Source of the DNA: Deltaproteobacteria bacterium UBA2409
Lineage (GTDB): Bacteria; Bdellovibrionota_C; UBA2361; DDRT01
NCBI GenBank assembly: GCA_002343185.1
Contig: DDRT01000020.1
Location: 348,125-412,124, forward strand
Direction: 5' to 3'
DNA: 64,000 bases
Shown here one piece after another: positions 1 through 7,953 of the stretch. The translations under genes were made by a program, and so were the position numbers. The notes under the pieces were generated by a model. It had not been told where the DNA came from and ran no database searches. It saw only the letters and a list, made by a program, of their open reading frames with translations. Position 1 is the stretch's first letter, and every line of letters begins with the position of its first letter.

Positions 1-206
1 AATTAGCTAAATCACGTGGTGGATATGATAATATAACAATAGCTGTAATTCCTCTTGAAGGAACTTTGCGAGAGAGGCCGAACGACGTTGTAAAAAAACG
101 AAGTGTATCAAAGAAGCAACCAGGCTCGATATGGTGGATGGCTGGTTTAGGTATTCTGTCTTTTGTAGCTGTAACTATGGGGATGTTATATCTGTTAGGG
201 GAATAA
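1..206 (+). CDS. PP2C-family Ser/Thr protein phosphatase, C-terminal part (5' end outside window)
   Basis: The reading frame is open from the window edge (first full codon at base 3) to a TAA at 204-206. The first visible residues read LAKSRGGYDNITIAVIPL; the RGGxDNITI motif is the hallmark of the last conserved block of PP2C (PPM) phosphatases, where the Asp binds a catalytic metal ion. A basic linker follows and then a single hydrophobic segment (about residues 47-65 of the visible part) that would anchor the protein in the inner membrane. It lies 18 bases before an FHA gene and a Ser/Thr kinase gene, so it is probably the phosphatase that opposes that kinase. The catalytic N-terminal part cannot be seen. 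Confidence 0.85.
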   Translation, partial: LAKSRGGYDNITIAVIPLEGTLRERPNDVVKKRSVSKKQPGSIWWMAGLGILSFVAVTMGMLYLLGE

Positions 207-224
207 GTTTTAAGGGAGCAGGTT

Positions 225-815
225 ATGGATGAAGAGAAAAAATTTCCATTTGAGGTTAAAGAAGAAGGAGTTGCACCAAGAGCAAGAAACCGCACTGTTA
301 TGCTTACTCCTGAGATGACTGGTCAGGTTAGAGCGAGGCTTGCTCAAGAAACAACAGGCGCACTTCCAGAGAGTTTTTCTCCAAATGTGACTGCTCAACA
401 AGCTCCTAGAGTATCTGCTCCGCCACCAGCGCAGAGCGTTTCATTCCAATCAGGTAAAGAGTTTGTCTGGACAAAAGACTCTAAGCTGATCGGTTTCATG
501 GTGTCATTTGATAAGAATGAATTCGGTGAGTTTTATCCACTAAAAGTTGGACGACTGATTATTACATCCGAAGTTGCAGCAAGTGGAGGAAACTATCTTT
601 TATTATCCGAAGAATCTGTATCCCCTATGCATGCAATTATGAGAATCAGTCAAAATGGTGAAGTTCAAATTCTTGATCAGTTGTCTGAATATGGCACAAA
701 GATTAAACATCTGGACGGATCAACTGAAGAGCTTTCTGGTGAGAAGAGTGTACTAGCTCACGGAGATGTAGTCTCGTTCGGAGATCGCTCGTTCCACATA
801 CTCTTGATTCCCTAG
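225..815 (+). CDS. FHA-domain protein
   Basis: A 196-aa protein. Residues 1-85 are charged, Pro/Ala-rich and probably disordered. Residues about 95-196 form a forkhead-associated domain: the stretch LKVGRLIIT is the first conserved block (GR), SPMHAIMRI is the SxxHA block that contacts phosphothreonine, and EYGTKI is the NGT-like loop. FHA domains bind phosphothreonine peptides made by Ser/Thr kinases. The stop codon touches the ATG of the kinase gene that follows, so the two are translationally coupled and the kinase is the natural partner. The N-terminal threonines (for example RTVMLTPEMTG) are plausible phosphorylation sites, which is inference. Confidence 0.85.
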   Translation: MDEEKKFPFEVKEEGVAPRARNRTVMLTPEMTGQVRARLAQETTGALPESFSPNVTAQQAPRVSAPPPAQSVSFQSGKEFVWTKDSKLIGFMVSFDKNEFGEFYPLKVGRLIITSEVAASGGNYLLLSEESVSPMHAIMRISQNGEVQILDQLSEYGTKIKHLDGSTEELSGEKSVLAHGDVVSFGDRSFHILLIP

Positions 816-2060
816 ATGATGACAGATGAGCACTTCTTAAGCCTACAACCGGGCACGGTAATAGCAGGACGATACGAGGTCGTTAAGTGTCTTGGTACAG
901 GTAGTATGGGGCTCGTTTATGCCTGTCGTCATAGAGAGCAAGCCGGAAACCTAGTAGCAGTTAAAGTGCTTTTCCCAGAAGTAGCCCAAGATAAAGTTGC
1001 AGCAGCACGTTTTAGAAATGAGATCTTTGCTTCTTATGGAGTTGATCACCCAAATGTAGTTAGGGCTTATGAGTATCTGAGAGATGGAGACTTAATAGCT
1101 TATACAATGGAGTTTGTTGGTGGAGGAGATCTTGCTGATAGATTGTCAAAATGGAAAGACAATCCTCTTCCTGTTCCTGAATCGATAAGGCTTCTCTGGC
1201 AGATGGCTTCTGGAGTGCAGGCAATTCATGACTCAGGGATTATTCACAGGGATCTAAAACCAGAGAATATCTTATTAACCTCAGATGGTCAGGTTAAGAT
1301 TGCAGATTTCGGTATTGCAAGAACAGGCTTCGGACCTAAGTTAACTGAACATGGTGGAGTAGTTGGTACTATCGATTATGTTAGCCCTGAGTATATGCTT
1401 AATTCGCAGGTTGATTGGAGATCTGATATCTACGCCTTGGGCATTTTAACTTACGAGATGCTAACAGGAGACTCGCCGTTTAGAGCTGACTCCGTTTATG
1501 CCACAATGACAAAAAGGCTTAAGATGGATGCAGCTCCTCCTTCTACTCATAATCCTGAGTGTCCAAAAGAGCTTGATGAGATAGTTTTAAGGGCTTTAGC
1601 TCGTGAACCTGAGGCTAGATATCAAGCTGCAGCAGAGCTTCAAAATGACCTTTTACCTCTAATGCAAAAATTCGGAATTAAGGCAGATACTCCAATTGCG
1701 AGAAAGCGTAAAAAAACAGAGGAAAAGTTGGGCTTCTCAGTTCCGCAGACAGTAGAAGCTGAGGGGCAGATTATAAAAGAAACAGTTGTTCTTTACAGTG
1801 ATTCTTTTGAGGATGAAGGTGGCACAGTTAAGATTGAGTCAGTTTTAACCCCTAAAAAGGAAGTTGTCACCCCAACAGATGTAAAGATTCGCTCTAGAAT
1901 GACCCAAAGTAGAATGACAGAGCTACAATCTGAGGTTAGCAAGAAGCTTAGAGTCGCTATGACTAAAGATCTTTTTTGGATTGTTGTTGCAGGTTTAATG
2001 GGGCTTAGTTTGAGTGTTTTAGTGATTACCCTTGTAAAACCACATCTTTTTCAACCCTAG
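816..2060 (+). CDS. Membrane-anchored Ser/Thr protein kinase (Hanks type)
   Basis: A 414-aa protein with a complete kinase domain at residues 20-285: glycine loop GTGSMG (27-32), catalytic lysine in VAVK (K50), HRDLKPEN (144-151) and DFG (164-166), so it should be active. A basic linker with many Thr/Ser follows, then one hydrophobic helix at about 385-407, giving a cytoplasmic kinase on a C-terminal membrane anchor; there is no PASTA or other extracellular sensor. The ATG directly follows the FHA stop codon; a second ATG lies one codon downstream. With the upstream PP2C and FHA genes it forms a phospho-signalling cassette next to the Tad pilus genes, which suggests, but does not prove, control of pilus or flagellar assembly. 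Confidence 0.92.
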   Translation: MMTDEHFLSLQPGTVIAGRYEVVKCLGTGSMGLVYACRHREQAGNLVAVKVLFPEVAQDKVAAARFRNEIFASYGVDHPNVVRAYEYLRDGDLIAYTMEFVGGGDLADRLSKWKDNPLPVPESIRLLWQMASGVQAIHDSGIIHRDLKPENILLTSDGQVKIADFGIARTGFGPKLTEHGGVVGTIDYVSPEYMLNSQVDWRSDIYALGILTYEMLTGDSPFRADSVYATMTKRLKMDAAPPSTHNPECPKELDEIVLRALAREPEARYQAAAELQNDLLPLMQKFGIKADTPIARKRKKTEEKLGFSVPQTVEAEGQIIKETVVLYSDSFEDEGGTVKIESVLTPKKEVVTPTDVKIRSRMTQSRMTELQSEVSKKLRVAMTKDLFWIVVAGLMGLSLSVLVITLVKPHLFQP

Positions 2061-2083
2061 AGTTTATGTAAGACTGGAGAAAA

Positions 2084-3367
2084 GTGAAAGTTCTAATAAT
2101 TGATACATCTACTGAAGCCCAGGCAGCATGTGCAAAGCGATTTGAAGCAATAAGTCCAAGCGATGCCGAGATGCTAGACCTTAAGTTTAAGCTCGCTAGC
2201 GACAAAGAGTTTATAGACCGACTTCAAGAGGCAGACATAGTTGTTCTTGGCTCAGGGCTTGGCGAAAGAGCCGTCGTTGTAGCAAGGCAGGTCAACTCTG
2301 CTGCGCCTTGGATTCAGATAGTAATGTTTGTTACTGATGAAGCATACGGAGGAGGCGCTTTTAGGGCGGCTCACTCAGTTGGGGTGAGAAAGGTATTTCC
2401 TGATAGCTGTAGCCCGCTAGATTTCTTGCAGGAGCTTGTAGCGATCCATGCTGAGTTTCGTCGTGAAGGACGCGCCAAGGAAGGAAAGGTTATTTCGATA
2501 ACGCATGCAAAGGGTGGAGTTGGGGCAACTTCGATTGCTGCAGCATTAGGTGAAGTTGGAAGTGTTTATAATAGAAGAACTCTAATCTGGGACTTAGATG
2601 TTGAAACGCGAGATCTTAGTAGGAGTCTTACAGTAAGTGGTGCTGAAGCTAAGATTGTTAGTGCTTGGGTAAATGGTTCAAGAGAGATAACCAGAGAATC
2701 ATTAAAAGACGCACTTATTCCTGTTAGTAGTGATGTATCAGTTTTAATGCCACCAGATAGAATGGCAGAATCAATGGATCTTGTTTGCCATACAGACGGC
2801 ATGCAGATCGTTCAAAGGGTTCTTGAGCTGGCTCGAGTTATGTTTGATATTGTAATAGTTGATACTGGAGGAAGGATTGGTCCAGCAACTGGAACCATCC
2901 TGCGCGGTTCAGACACCGTTGTAATTGTAATCGATGATACAATCTTAGGGCTTACCGCTGTCGATCTTTATCTAACATTTGTTAAAACTCTTGTAGGCGA
3001 TTCAGATAGATTAGCCTTTGTCGTTAATGGTTTTACTGGAAATTATCTAAGTGCTTCTCAAATTGCAGCAGAACTAGAGCCTGCTCACTCACTTGGAGAA
3101 TATCCATGGAGGATGCCACTCGTACCAACCGACACAAAAGGTGCTCAGTGGCCAGGAAGTGGAAGGACTCTTTATAGTCTAGGATCAAGGCACCTAAGAT
3201 CGACTTTAGAGAAGATCGCTGCTGAACTGGGGCTTGTTGAAGGATTTCAGGGAGTAGGTGGGGATACCCCGGAACCTGAAACAAAAAGCTGGATTAAGAG
3301 GCTTTTCGGCGGGAAGCAGCATCAGACTCCTGTAAGAAAGAGCTCCGAAAGGCTACTTTTAGATTAA
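2084..3367 (+). CDS. tadZ: TadZ/CpaE-like pilus localisation ATPase
   Basis: A 427-aa protein with a GTG start preceded by CTGGAGA. The N-terminal 125 residues resemble a receiver-like (atypical response-regulator) fold. A MinD/ParA-type ATPase follows with the deviant Walker A motif KGGVGATS near residues 145-152 and the Walker B-like strand FDIVIVDTGG. This two-domain order is typical of TadZ/CpaE, which marks the cell pole for Tad/Flp pilus assembly. The tail (about 385-427) is basic and probably unstructured. It sits just before the pilin gene and the other tad genes, supporting the assignment. Confidence 0.85.
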   Translation: MKVLIIDTSTEAQAACAKRFEAISPSDAEMLDLKFKLASDKEFIDRLQEADIVVLGSGLGERAVVVARQVNSAAPWIQIVMFVTDEAYGGGAFRAAHSVGVRKVFPDSCSPLDFLQELVAIHAEFRREGRAKEGKVISITHAKGGVGATSIAAALGEVGSVYNRRTLIWDLDVETRDLSRSLTVSGAEAKIVSAWVNGSREITRESLKDALIPVSSDVSVLMPPDRMAESMDLVCHTDGMQIVQRVLELARVMFDIVIVDTGGRIGPATGTILRGSDTVVIVIDDTILGLTAVDLYLTFVKTLVGDSDRLAFVVNGFTGNYLSASQIAAELEPAHSLGEYPWRMPLVPTDTKGAQWPGSGRTLYSLGSRHLRSTLEKIAAELGLVEGFQGVGGDTPEPETKSWIKRLFGGKQHQTPVRKSSERLLLD

Positions 3368-3499
3368 AACGAGGTTTAAATTGTTTTGAGCCGGAGGTAG
3401 GAATTTTTTTTATCTCTTTAGCTAAAGATAACCTATTGAGCTTTTTAAGGATTTGCTGTTAAAAGATAAAAGATCCTAACTTTTGAGGGAGAATGTATA
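3368..3499 (+). promoter_or_regulatory. Upstream region of the flp pilin gene
   Basis: This 132-base gap separates tadZ from the pilin gene. It contains a 12-bp perfect palindrome CTTTAGCTAAAG at 3416-3427 next to a T-rich run (3404-3411). A ribosome binding site GAGGGAGA lies shortly before the pilin ATG at 3500. A separate pilin promoter, or a hairpin that sets pilin mRNA level, would make sense because pilin is needed in excess, but no clear -35/-10 pair could be assigned. Confidence 0.3.
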
Positions 3500-3673
3500 A
3501 TGAAAAACTGTAATATTTTAGTAAGAAAGACCGATAATAAGAGACAGAGGGGAGCTAGCATGGTTGAGTATGCTTTGCTTGTTGCGCTTATTGCAATTAT
3601 TGCGATTGCGGCTGTGCAAATTCTTGGAGAAAGAGTGTCAGAGAATTTCTCTGAAATTGCCGACGCTCTATAG
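3500..3673 (+). CDS. flp: Flp/Fap-type pilin precursor
   Basis: A 57-aa pilin. The translation starts MKNCNILVRKTDNKRQRGAS and continues MVEYALLVALIAIIAIAAV, then a short C-terminal tail ending EIADAL. The basic leader, a small residue (G/A) at the processing site, the E/Y pair near the start of the mature chain and the long hydrophobic helix are diagnostic of Flp pilins processed by a TadV/CpaA prepilin peptidase. The start is at 3500 because the earlier ATG at 3493 hits a stop after six codons. The spacing to GAGGGAGA is good. No prepilin peptidase is in the window. Confidence 0.9.
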   Translation: MKNCNILVRKTDNKRQRGASMVEYALLVALIAIIAIAAVQILGERVSENFSEIADAL

Positions 3674-3729
3674 TGTTTAATCATCCGCTCCCTCATTGGA
3701 TTTAGCCACTCGGCAATACAGGAGGGTTT

Positions 3730-4593
3730 ATGCGCCAGTTAGGGGGCGGAGGTTTTAAGGGTAATGATTCAAACAAGAAAAAGCTTGTACTTTTAGTAGG
3801 GGCTTTAGGATTTGTAGGTCTTGTTACGATAGTTCTATCACTATCGGTTTCGTCTCAAACACCAGCAGCAGCTGTTGTAGTTCAAAAATCACCTGATGAC
3901 GATCTAGTTAATGTATTGATCGCCGTTAGACAGATTGAAACCGGAGAAAAATTAGAACCATCATTTTTTAGAGTAGAAAGACGTCTCAAGTCATCTGTCA
4001 CTCCTGGAACAATGGACGGATATGAGCAGATCCGCGAGATGTATGCTAGATCTACCATAGGTAAAGATGGACCAGTCCATCAAGATTTTGTAACTTCCGT
4101 TAAACCAACTAATCTTATCACCGCAAATATACCTGAAGGGTATAGGGCGGTAACAATCAGAGTAGATGCAACAAGCTCAGTTGAAGGTTGGGCTCGTGCT
4201 GGAGCAAACGTGGATGTAGTATGGGCCTCTACGATTCGCGGTAGACAGGGAGTAACAGTCATAGTTCAAAATGCAAGAGTACTTTCTGCAGAAAGGCAGG
4301 TTGAAGCTGGAACACAGCCTGGAACTCCAGTTCCTAGCACTGTTACTCTTTTAGTTACTGCTGATGATGCTGCTAAGATACAATTAGCAACAACCACTGG
4401 ATCTTTGTCTCTTTCATTAAGAGGTGATGACGATGCTGGAAAGGGTAGCTCTGGTAGAAGCATCACTGTTGATGATCTTCTTGGCGGAGCGCAGCAAGTT
4501 ACAGAACCAACTGAAAGAAGAGATGGTACTGTTAGAATTGGAGGAGAAGAGTTTTTCCTTGAAGGTGGTCAATTAATTCCAAAGGGCGAGTAA
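3730..4593 (+). CDS. cpaB: CpaB/RcpC-like Flp pilus assembly protein
   Basis: A 287-aa protein with an N-terminal membrane helix (about 17-40, KLVLLVGALGFVGLVTIVLS), then a SAF-type domain (about 60-135) and a second domain beginning with GYRAVTIRVDATSSVEGW, the conserved CpaB block. This protein lies in the periplasm and is thought to work with the secretin channel. The ATG is preceded by an AGGAGG-type site. Gene order flp-cpaB-tadA matches Tad loci elsewhere. Unusually, the secretin gene (cpaC/rcpA), which normally follows cpaB, is absent between it and the ATPase gene. Confidence 0.88.
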   Translation: MRQLGGGGFKGNDSNKKKLVLLVGALGFVGLVTIVLSLSVSSQTPAAAVVVQKSPDDDLVNVLIAVRQIETGEKLEPSFFRVERRLKSSVTPGTMDGYEQIREMYARSTIGKDGPVHQDFVTSVKPTNLITANIPEGYRAVTIRVDATSSVEGWARAGANVDVVWASTIRGRQGVTVIVQNARVLSAERQVEAGTQPGTPVPSTVTLLVTADDAAKIQLATTTGSLSLSLRGDDDAGKGSSGRSITVDDLLGGAQQVTEPTERRDGTVRIGGEEFFLEGGQLIPKGE

Positions 4594-4594
4594 G

Positions 4595-6052
4595 ATGACA
4601 AAAGAGAAAGAGAGTTTTGCAAGCCTTTTTTCAACTAGAGCCACTCAGTCGAGATTCGTTGAACCAAAAGAAAGCATTACCTCTACAAAGGTAAATACTA
4701 CTTCTGCATCTCCGACCACAACTCAGACTGCGACTCAGGCTAGAAGCCATCTATCACCTCTTGCAGGAACTATCCTTAGAGAAGCAAGAAGAGAGCTTGG
4801 AGCTGATACAAGTGTAATGTCGAATACGACAGGAATTATTGCTGAAGGTTCTATTGCAAGTGCTGTTGATAAAGTTCTTCGTAGGCGTGGTGAAGAGCTA
4901 GATGACATCGAAAGAGCTAATATTATCATTCACCTTCAACGTGATTTGATGGGTTGGGGGGTATTGCAACCTCTCATTGATAACCGCGAAGTCACTGATA
5001 TCCACGTTTATGACTTTCAAACCGTTGTTCTTCAGAGAGGAAAAATCAGTGAGATAACTGGAATTCAGTGGCCAAATCACCAGGCCTATACGGCTTTTAT
5101 CGATAGACTTTTAATGAGGCTTGGTAAATCACTTTCAACTCAGCAGCATACAGTGGATGCTTCTTTTCCTAACGGAATCAGGATCTGCGCTATACATGAA
5201 AGTGTTTGTGGAGCCAGAGGGCCACTGCTTTGTATTAGGGTGCCAAGGATCTCAGAGGTTTCTTTAGAAAATTTAATAACATTTCAGGTGGCGCCACCAC
5301 TAATTGTTCATTACATGGCGTCTCTTATTAGGTCTGGAGAGGCGACGATAATGATTGCAGGGGAAACAGGAACTGGAAAAACTACACTATTAAAGTGTAT
5401 CGGTACTCAGTTTGGCCCTGACGAAAGTATTGTTGCTGTAGAAGATACGCCCGAGGTCAACTTTCAACATCCATTTTTTAGATCACTTGTATCAAGGCCT
5501 CCAAACACTGAAGGCCAAGGAGAGGTAACTCTTCAGGAACATATTAAAACTACCCTTAGGATGACCCCAACAAGAGTAATTTTGGGCGAGATGAGAACTC
5601 CATTTGCTGCAGAAGCATTTCTTGAAAGTGCTCAGACAGGTCACGTAGGATTAACAACTCTTCATGCTAGAAATGCTAGAGAAACATTAGTACGTCTTGA
5701 AAGCTTACTTGGAAGGGCTCAAAAATCAGTAGCGATTGATATAATCCGCCAGCAGATTGCCTTAGCGGTTGATGCAGTAATCTGGATGTTTAGAGAGAAG
5801 GGAACAGGAAAAGTTAGAGTTGGCGAGATCGTAGAGGTTGGACACTTTGTTGAAGGTGTAATTCAGGTCAGACCGATGTTCAAGTTGATTCAGACAGGAG
5901 ATAAGCCAATCTGGAGAATTGATTCCTGGACTAGTAACTTTGATAAACAACTTGCTAAGGATGGAATCTTCTTAGGAGACTGGCCTAACGAGATTACATT
6001 TAGCACTCAGACTAAGGAAGGGGCTAGAAATGTTAAACAGCCCGCTGCATAA
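4595..6052 (+). CDS. tadA: TadA/CpaF pilus assembly ATPase
   Basis: A 485-aa type II/IV secretion ATPase. After a Thr/Ser-rich N-terminus (1-60) come the N-terminal domain and the ATPase core: Walker A GETGTGKTT near residue 256, an Asp box region EDTPEV, Walker B RVILGEMR, and the His box GHVGLTTLHARNA. These residues are all intact. It drives Flp pilin extrusion from the cytoplasmic face of the inner membrane. The ATG lies one base after the cpaB stop, implying coupling. The region after residue 440 is variable between homologues. Confidence 0.93.
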   Translation: MTKEKESFASLFSTRATQSRFVEPKESITSTKVNTTSASPTTTQTATQARSHLSPLAGTILREARRELGADTSVMSNTTGIIAEGSIASAVDKVLRRRGEELDDIERANIIIHLQRDLMGWGVLQPLIDNREVTDIHVYDFQTVVLQRGKISEITGIQWPNHQAYTAFIDRLLMRLGKSLSTQQHTVDASFPNGIRICAIHESVCGARGPLLCIRVPRISEVSLENLITFQVAPPLIVHYMASLIRSGEATIMIAGETGTGKTTLLKCIGTQFGPDESIVAVEDTPEVNFQHPFFRSLVSRPPNTEGQGEVTLQEHIKTTLRMTPTRVILGEMRTPFAAEAFLESAQTGHVGLTTLHARNARETLVRLESLLGRAQKSVAIDIIRQQIALAVDAVIWMFREKGTGKVRVGEIVEVGHFVEGVIQVRPMFKLIQTGDKPIWRIDSWTSNFDKQLAKDGIFLGDWPNEITFSTQTKEGARNVKQPAA

Positions 6053-6107
6053 AGCATTGAATATAAAAGCCTTTGGTTTGCATCTAAACTTAGGGGAGAT
6101 CTATTAA

Positions 6108-7067
6108 GTGGATTCATCAATTCTCTTAATCGTTGGTATAGCAACACTAGGATGCTTTGGGGTGCTTTTGTATCTACTATTCTCCTCTCCAAAGAGCTCG
6201 CAGGTAAATCGTCTTAGAGGCAGTGCAATTTCGACAGAAGGTGGAATTGTTACTGGCGTAGGGGGTGGAGTTAGATCTTTCAAGGAAGCAGTATCTGATC
6301 TTGATGAGGCCAAGGGGGATGAAGCTGTTAAGTCTATCGAAAAGCGACTTCAATACGCTCAACTAAATATTTCTCCTATGGTATTTCATGCAATGGAGGT
6401 ATCACTTAGCCTTTTCTCTTTTGCAATAGCTTTTAAATTTCTTTCTATTGCGATGCAGTTAGCAGCATTGCTTGTTGGACCACTTTTTTGCAGATGGTTT
6501 TTGAACCTTTTAGTTGAAAAGAGATATAAGGCATTTGATAGAGACTATCCTGCTTTCTTATTGTCCCTAGTAGGACTTTTAAAAACTGGTATGAATCCAA
6601 TGCAGGCGATGGAGAGTGCTGCTAATGGGCTTGAAGAGGGGTCAATTCTTAGATTTGAAGTTGAATCAATGCTTGAAAGACTAAGGCTTGGAGTGCCAGA
6701 GGAGAAATCAATAGGTTCATTTGGAGAGAACATTTTTCATCCAGAGATAGAACTATTTGTTCAGGCACTCTTACTTTCAAGAAAAGTTGGTGGAACTCTA
6801 AGTGATACATTGGAACGACTAGCTAAACAGGTTAGAAAGCGTCAGCAATTTAGGGCAACTGCTGCTGCAGCGATCGGATTACAGCGTGGGTCTATAATGT
6901 TTATTTTAATGATATTGGTAGGATTATTAACATATATTGGATTTATGGTTCCAGACTTTATTAAGTCTTTGGCAACGGAGGTTGGATTTTTAGTAGTGCA
7001 AGGATGTATTTTAACTGTATGTTTGGGTGTTTATTGGATCCGGCAGGTGACAAAACTTAAAATTTAG
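6108..7067 (+). CDS. tadB: TadB-like pilus inner-membrane platform protein
   Basis: A 319-aa protein with a GTG start behind AGGGGAG. It has an N-terminal membrane helix (about 3-24), a pair of helices near 95-135 and two near the C-terminus (about 265-315), flanking a T2SSF (GspF) domain that contains LLSLVGLLKTGMNPMQAMES and VQALLLSRKVGGTLSDTLER. This is the usual arrangement of TadB. It pairs with TadC as the membrane base on which TadA acts. The following gene begins one base after its stop. Confidence 0.88.
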   Translation: MDSSILLIVGIATLGCFGVLLYLLFSSPKSSQVNRLRGSAISTEGGIVTGVGGGVRSFKEAVSDLDEAKGDEAVKSIEKRLQYAQLNISPMVFHAMEVSLSLFSFAIAFKFLSIAMQLAALLVGPLFCRWFLNLLVEKRYKAFDRDYPAFLLSLVGLLKTGMNPMQAMESAANGLEEGSILRFEVESMLERLRLGVPEEKSIGSFGENIFHPEIELFVQALLLSRKVGGTLSDTLERLAKQVRKRQQFRATAAAAIGLQRGSIMFILMILVGLLTYIGFMVPDFIKSLATEVGFLVVQGCILTVCLGVYWIRQVTKLKI

Positions 7068-7068
7068 T

Positions 7069-7953
7069 ATGGATATAGGTAACGTTCTTCTTTTAGTTGG
7101 TGGTGTTCTTTTCATGGTTGCTGTAGGCACTATGGTAAAGCTTTTAATGCCGAACAATAGAAGGCTTTTAAGATCAACTTCAGCTGTACGAACAGATGCC
7201 GATCCAGTAGTAGTACAGAAGCCAACTAAGTATTCGTTTAAAGCCGCAAAGAAACCTGCACTAACAACTGAAGAGCGAATGTTCCAAGCAGGGATCATTA
7301 CTCCTCAACAGATTAAAGATTTTAAACGGCTTCAAACTCTTTCTCCGTTTGTAGTTGGAGGAATAGTAACTCTCATGATGACGCAGATGGGAGATCCATT
7401 GCTGATGATTGCAGGTATAGTAGTAGGATTTCTAGCAGGTGCCAGAGTCCCTAGCTTTCTGTTGGATAAAAAGATCCGACAAAGAGATCAGGAGATAATG
7501 TATTATCTTCCACTTGTTATTGAGCAGATTGCTATAGGGGTAAGTAGCTCTCTTGATACGGGGCCATGTGTAAGAATGGTAGTTCAGATGGCAGATGAGA
7601 GAGAATCCCACAATGTTGTAACTGAGCTTTTAAAACTAGTGAATCACTACACAAGACAAGGGGTCTCGATGGAGGAAGCTTTAACCGAGATTGGGAAAAG
7701 AGCCGGCCACACCGAACTAAAACATGCCTTTATGTCTTTAGCCCAAGTGTCAAAGCATGGGGGTGAGGTTACAAGACAGCTTCAAGAGCTTGCAAACTCA
7801 GTATCAATGCAAAGAGAAGCTAAAATAGAAGGGATGATTAAGACCTTAGAGCTTAAAGCAACTCCCCCTGTTGCCCTTGTATTCTTTGCGTTTATGATTC
7901 TACTAATGTTTATGTTTGGTTCTCAGCTCATGCAGGGACTTGGTGGCACGTGA
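7069..7953 (+). CDS. tadC: TadC-like pilus inner-membrane platform protein
   Basis: A 294-aa protein of the same T2SSF fold as TadB: N-terminal helix (about 4-25), hydrophobic pair (about 100-128), a cytoplasmic T2SSF core with VSKHGGEVTRQLQELANSVS, and a C-terminal helix (about 262-288). It is the last recognisable tad gene of the cluster. Its stop codon overlaps the GTG start of the FHIPEP gene by four bases (GTGA), so pilus and flagellar-type export genes share an mRNA, which is unusual. Neither the secretin nor the TadD/TadG genes are present in this window. Confidence 0.87.
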   Translation: MDIGNVLLLVGGVLFMVAVGTMVKLLMPNNRRLLRSTSAVRTDADPVVVQKPTKYSFKAAKKPALTTEERMFQAGIITPQQIKDFKRLQTLSPFVVGGIVTLMMTQMGDPLLMIAGIVVGFLAGARVPSFLLDKKIRQRDQEIMYYLPLVIEQIAIGVSSSLDTGPCVRMVVQMADERESHNVVTELLKLVNHYTRQGVSMEEALTEIGKRAGHTELKHAFMSLAQVSKHGGEVTRQLQELANSVSMQREAKIEGMIKTLELKATPPVALVFFAFMILLMFMFGSQLMQGLGGT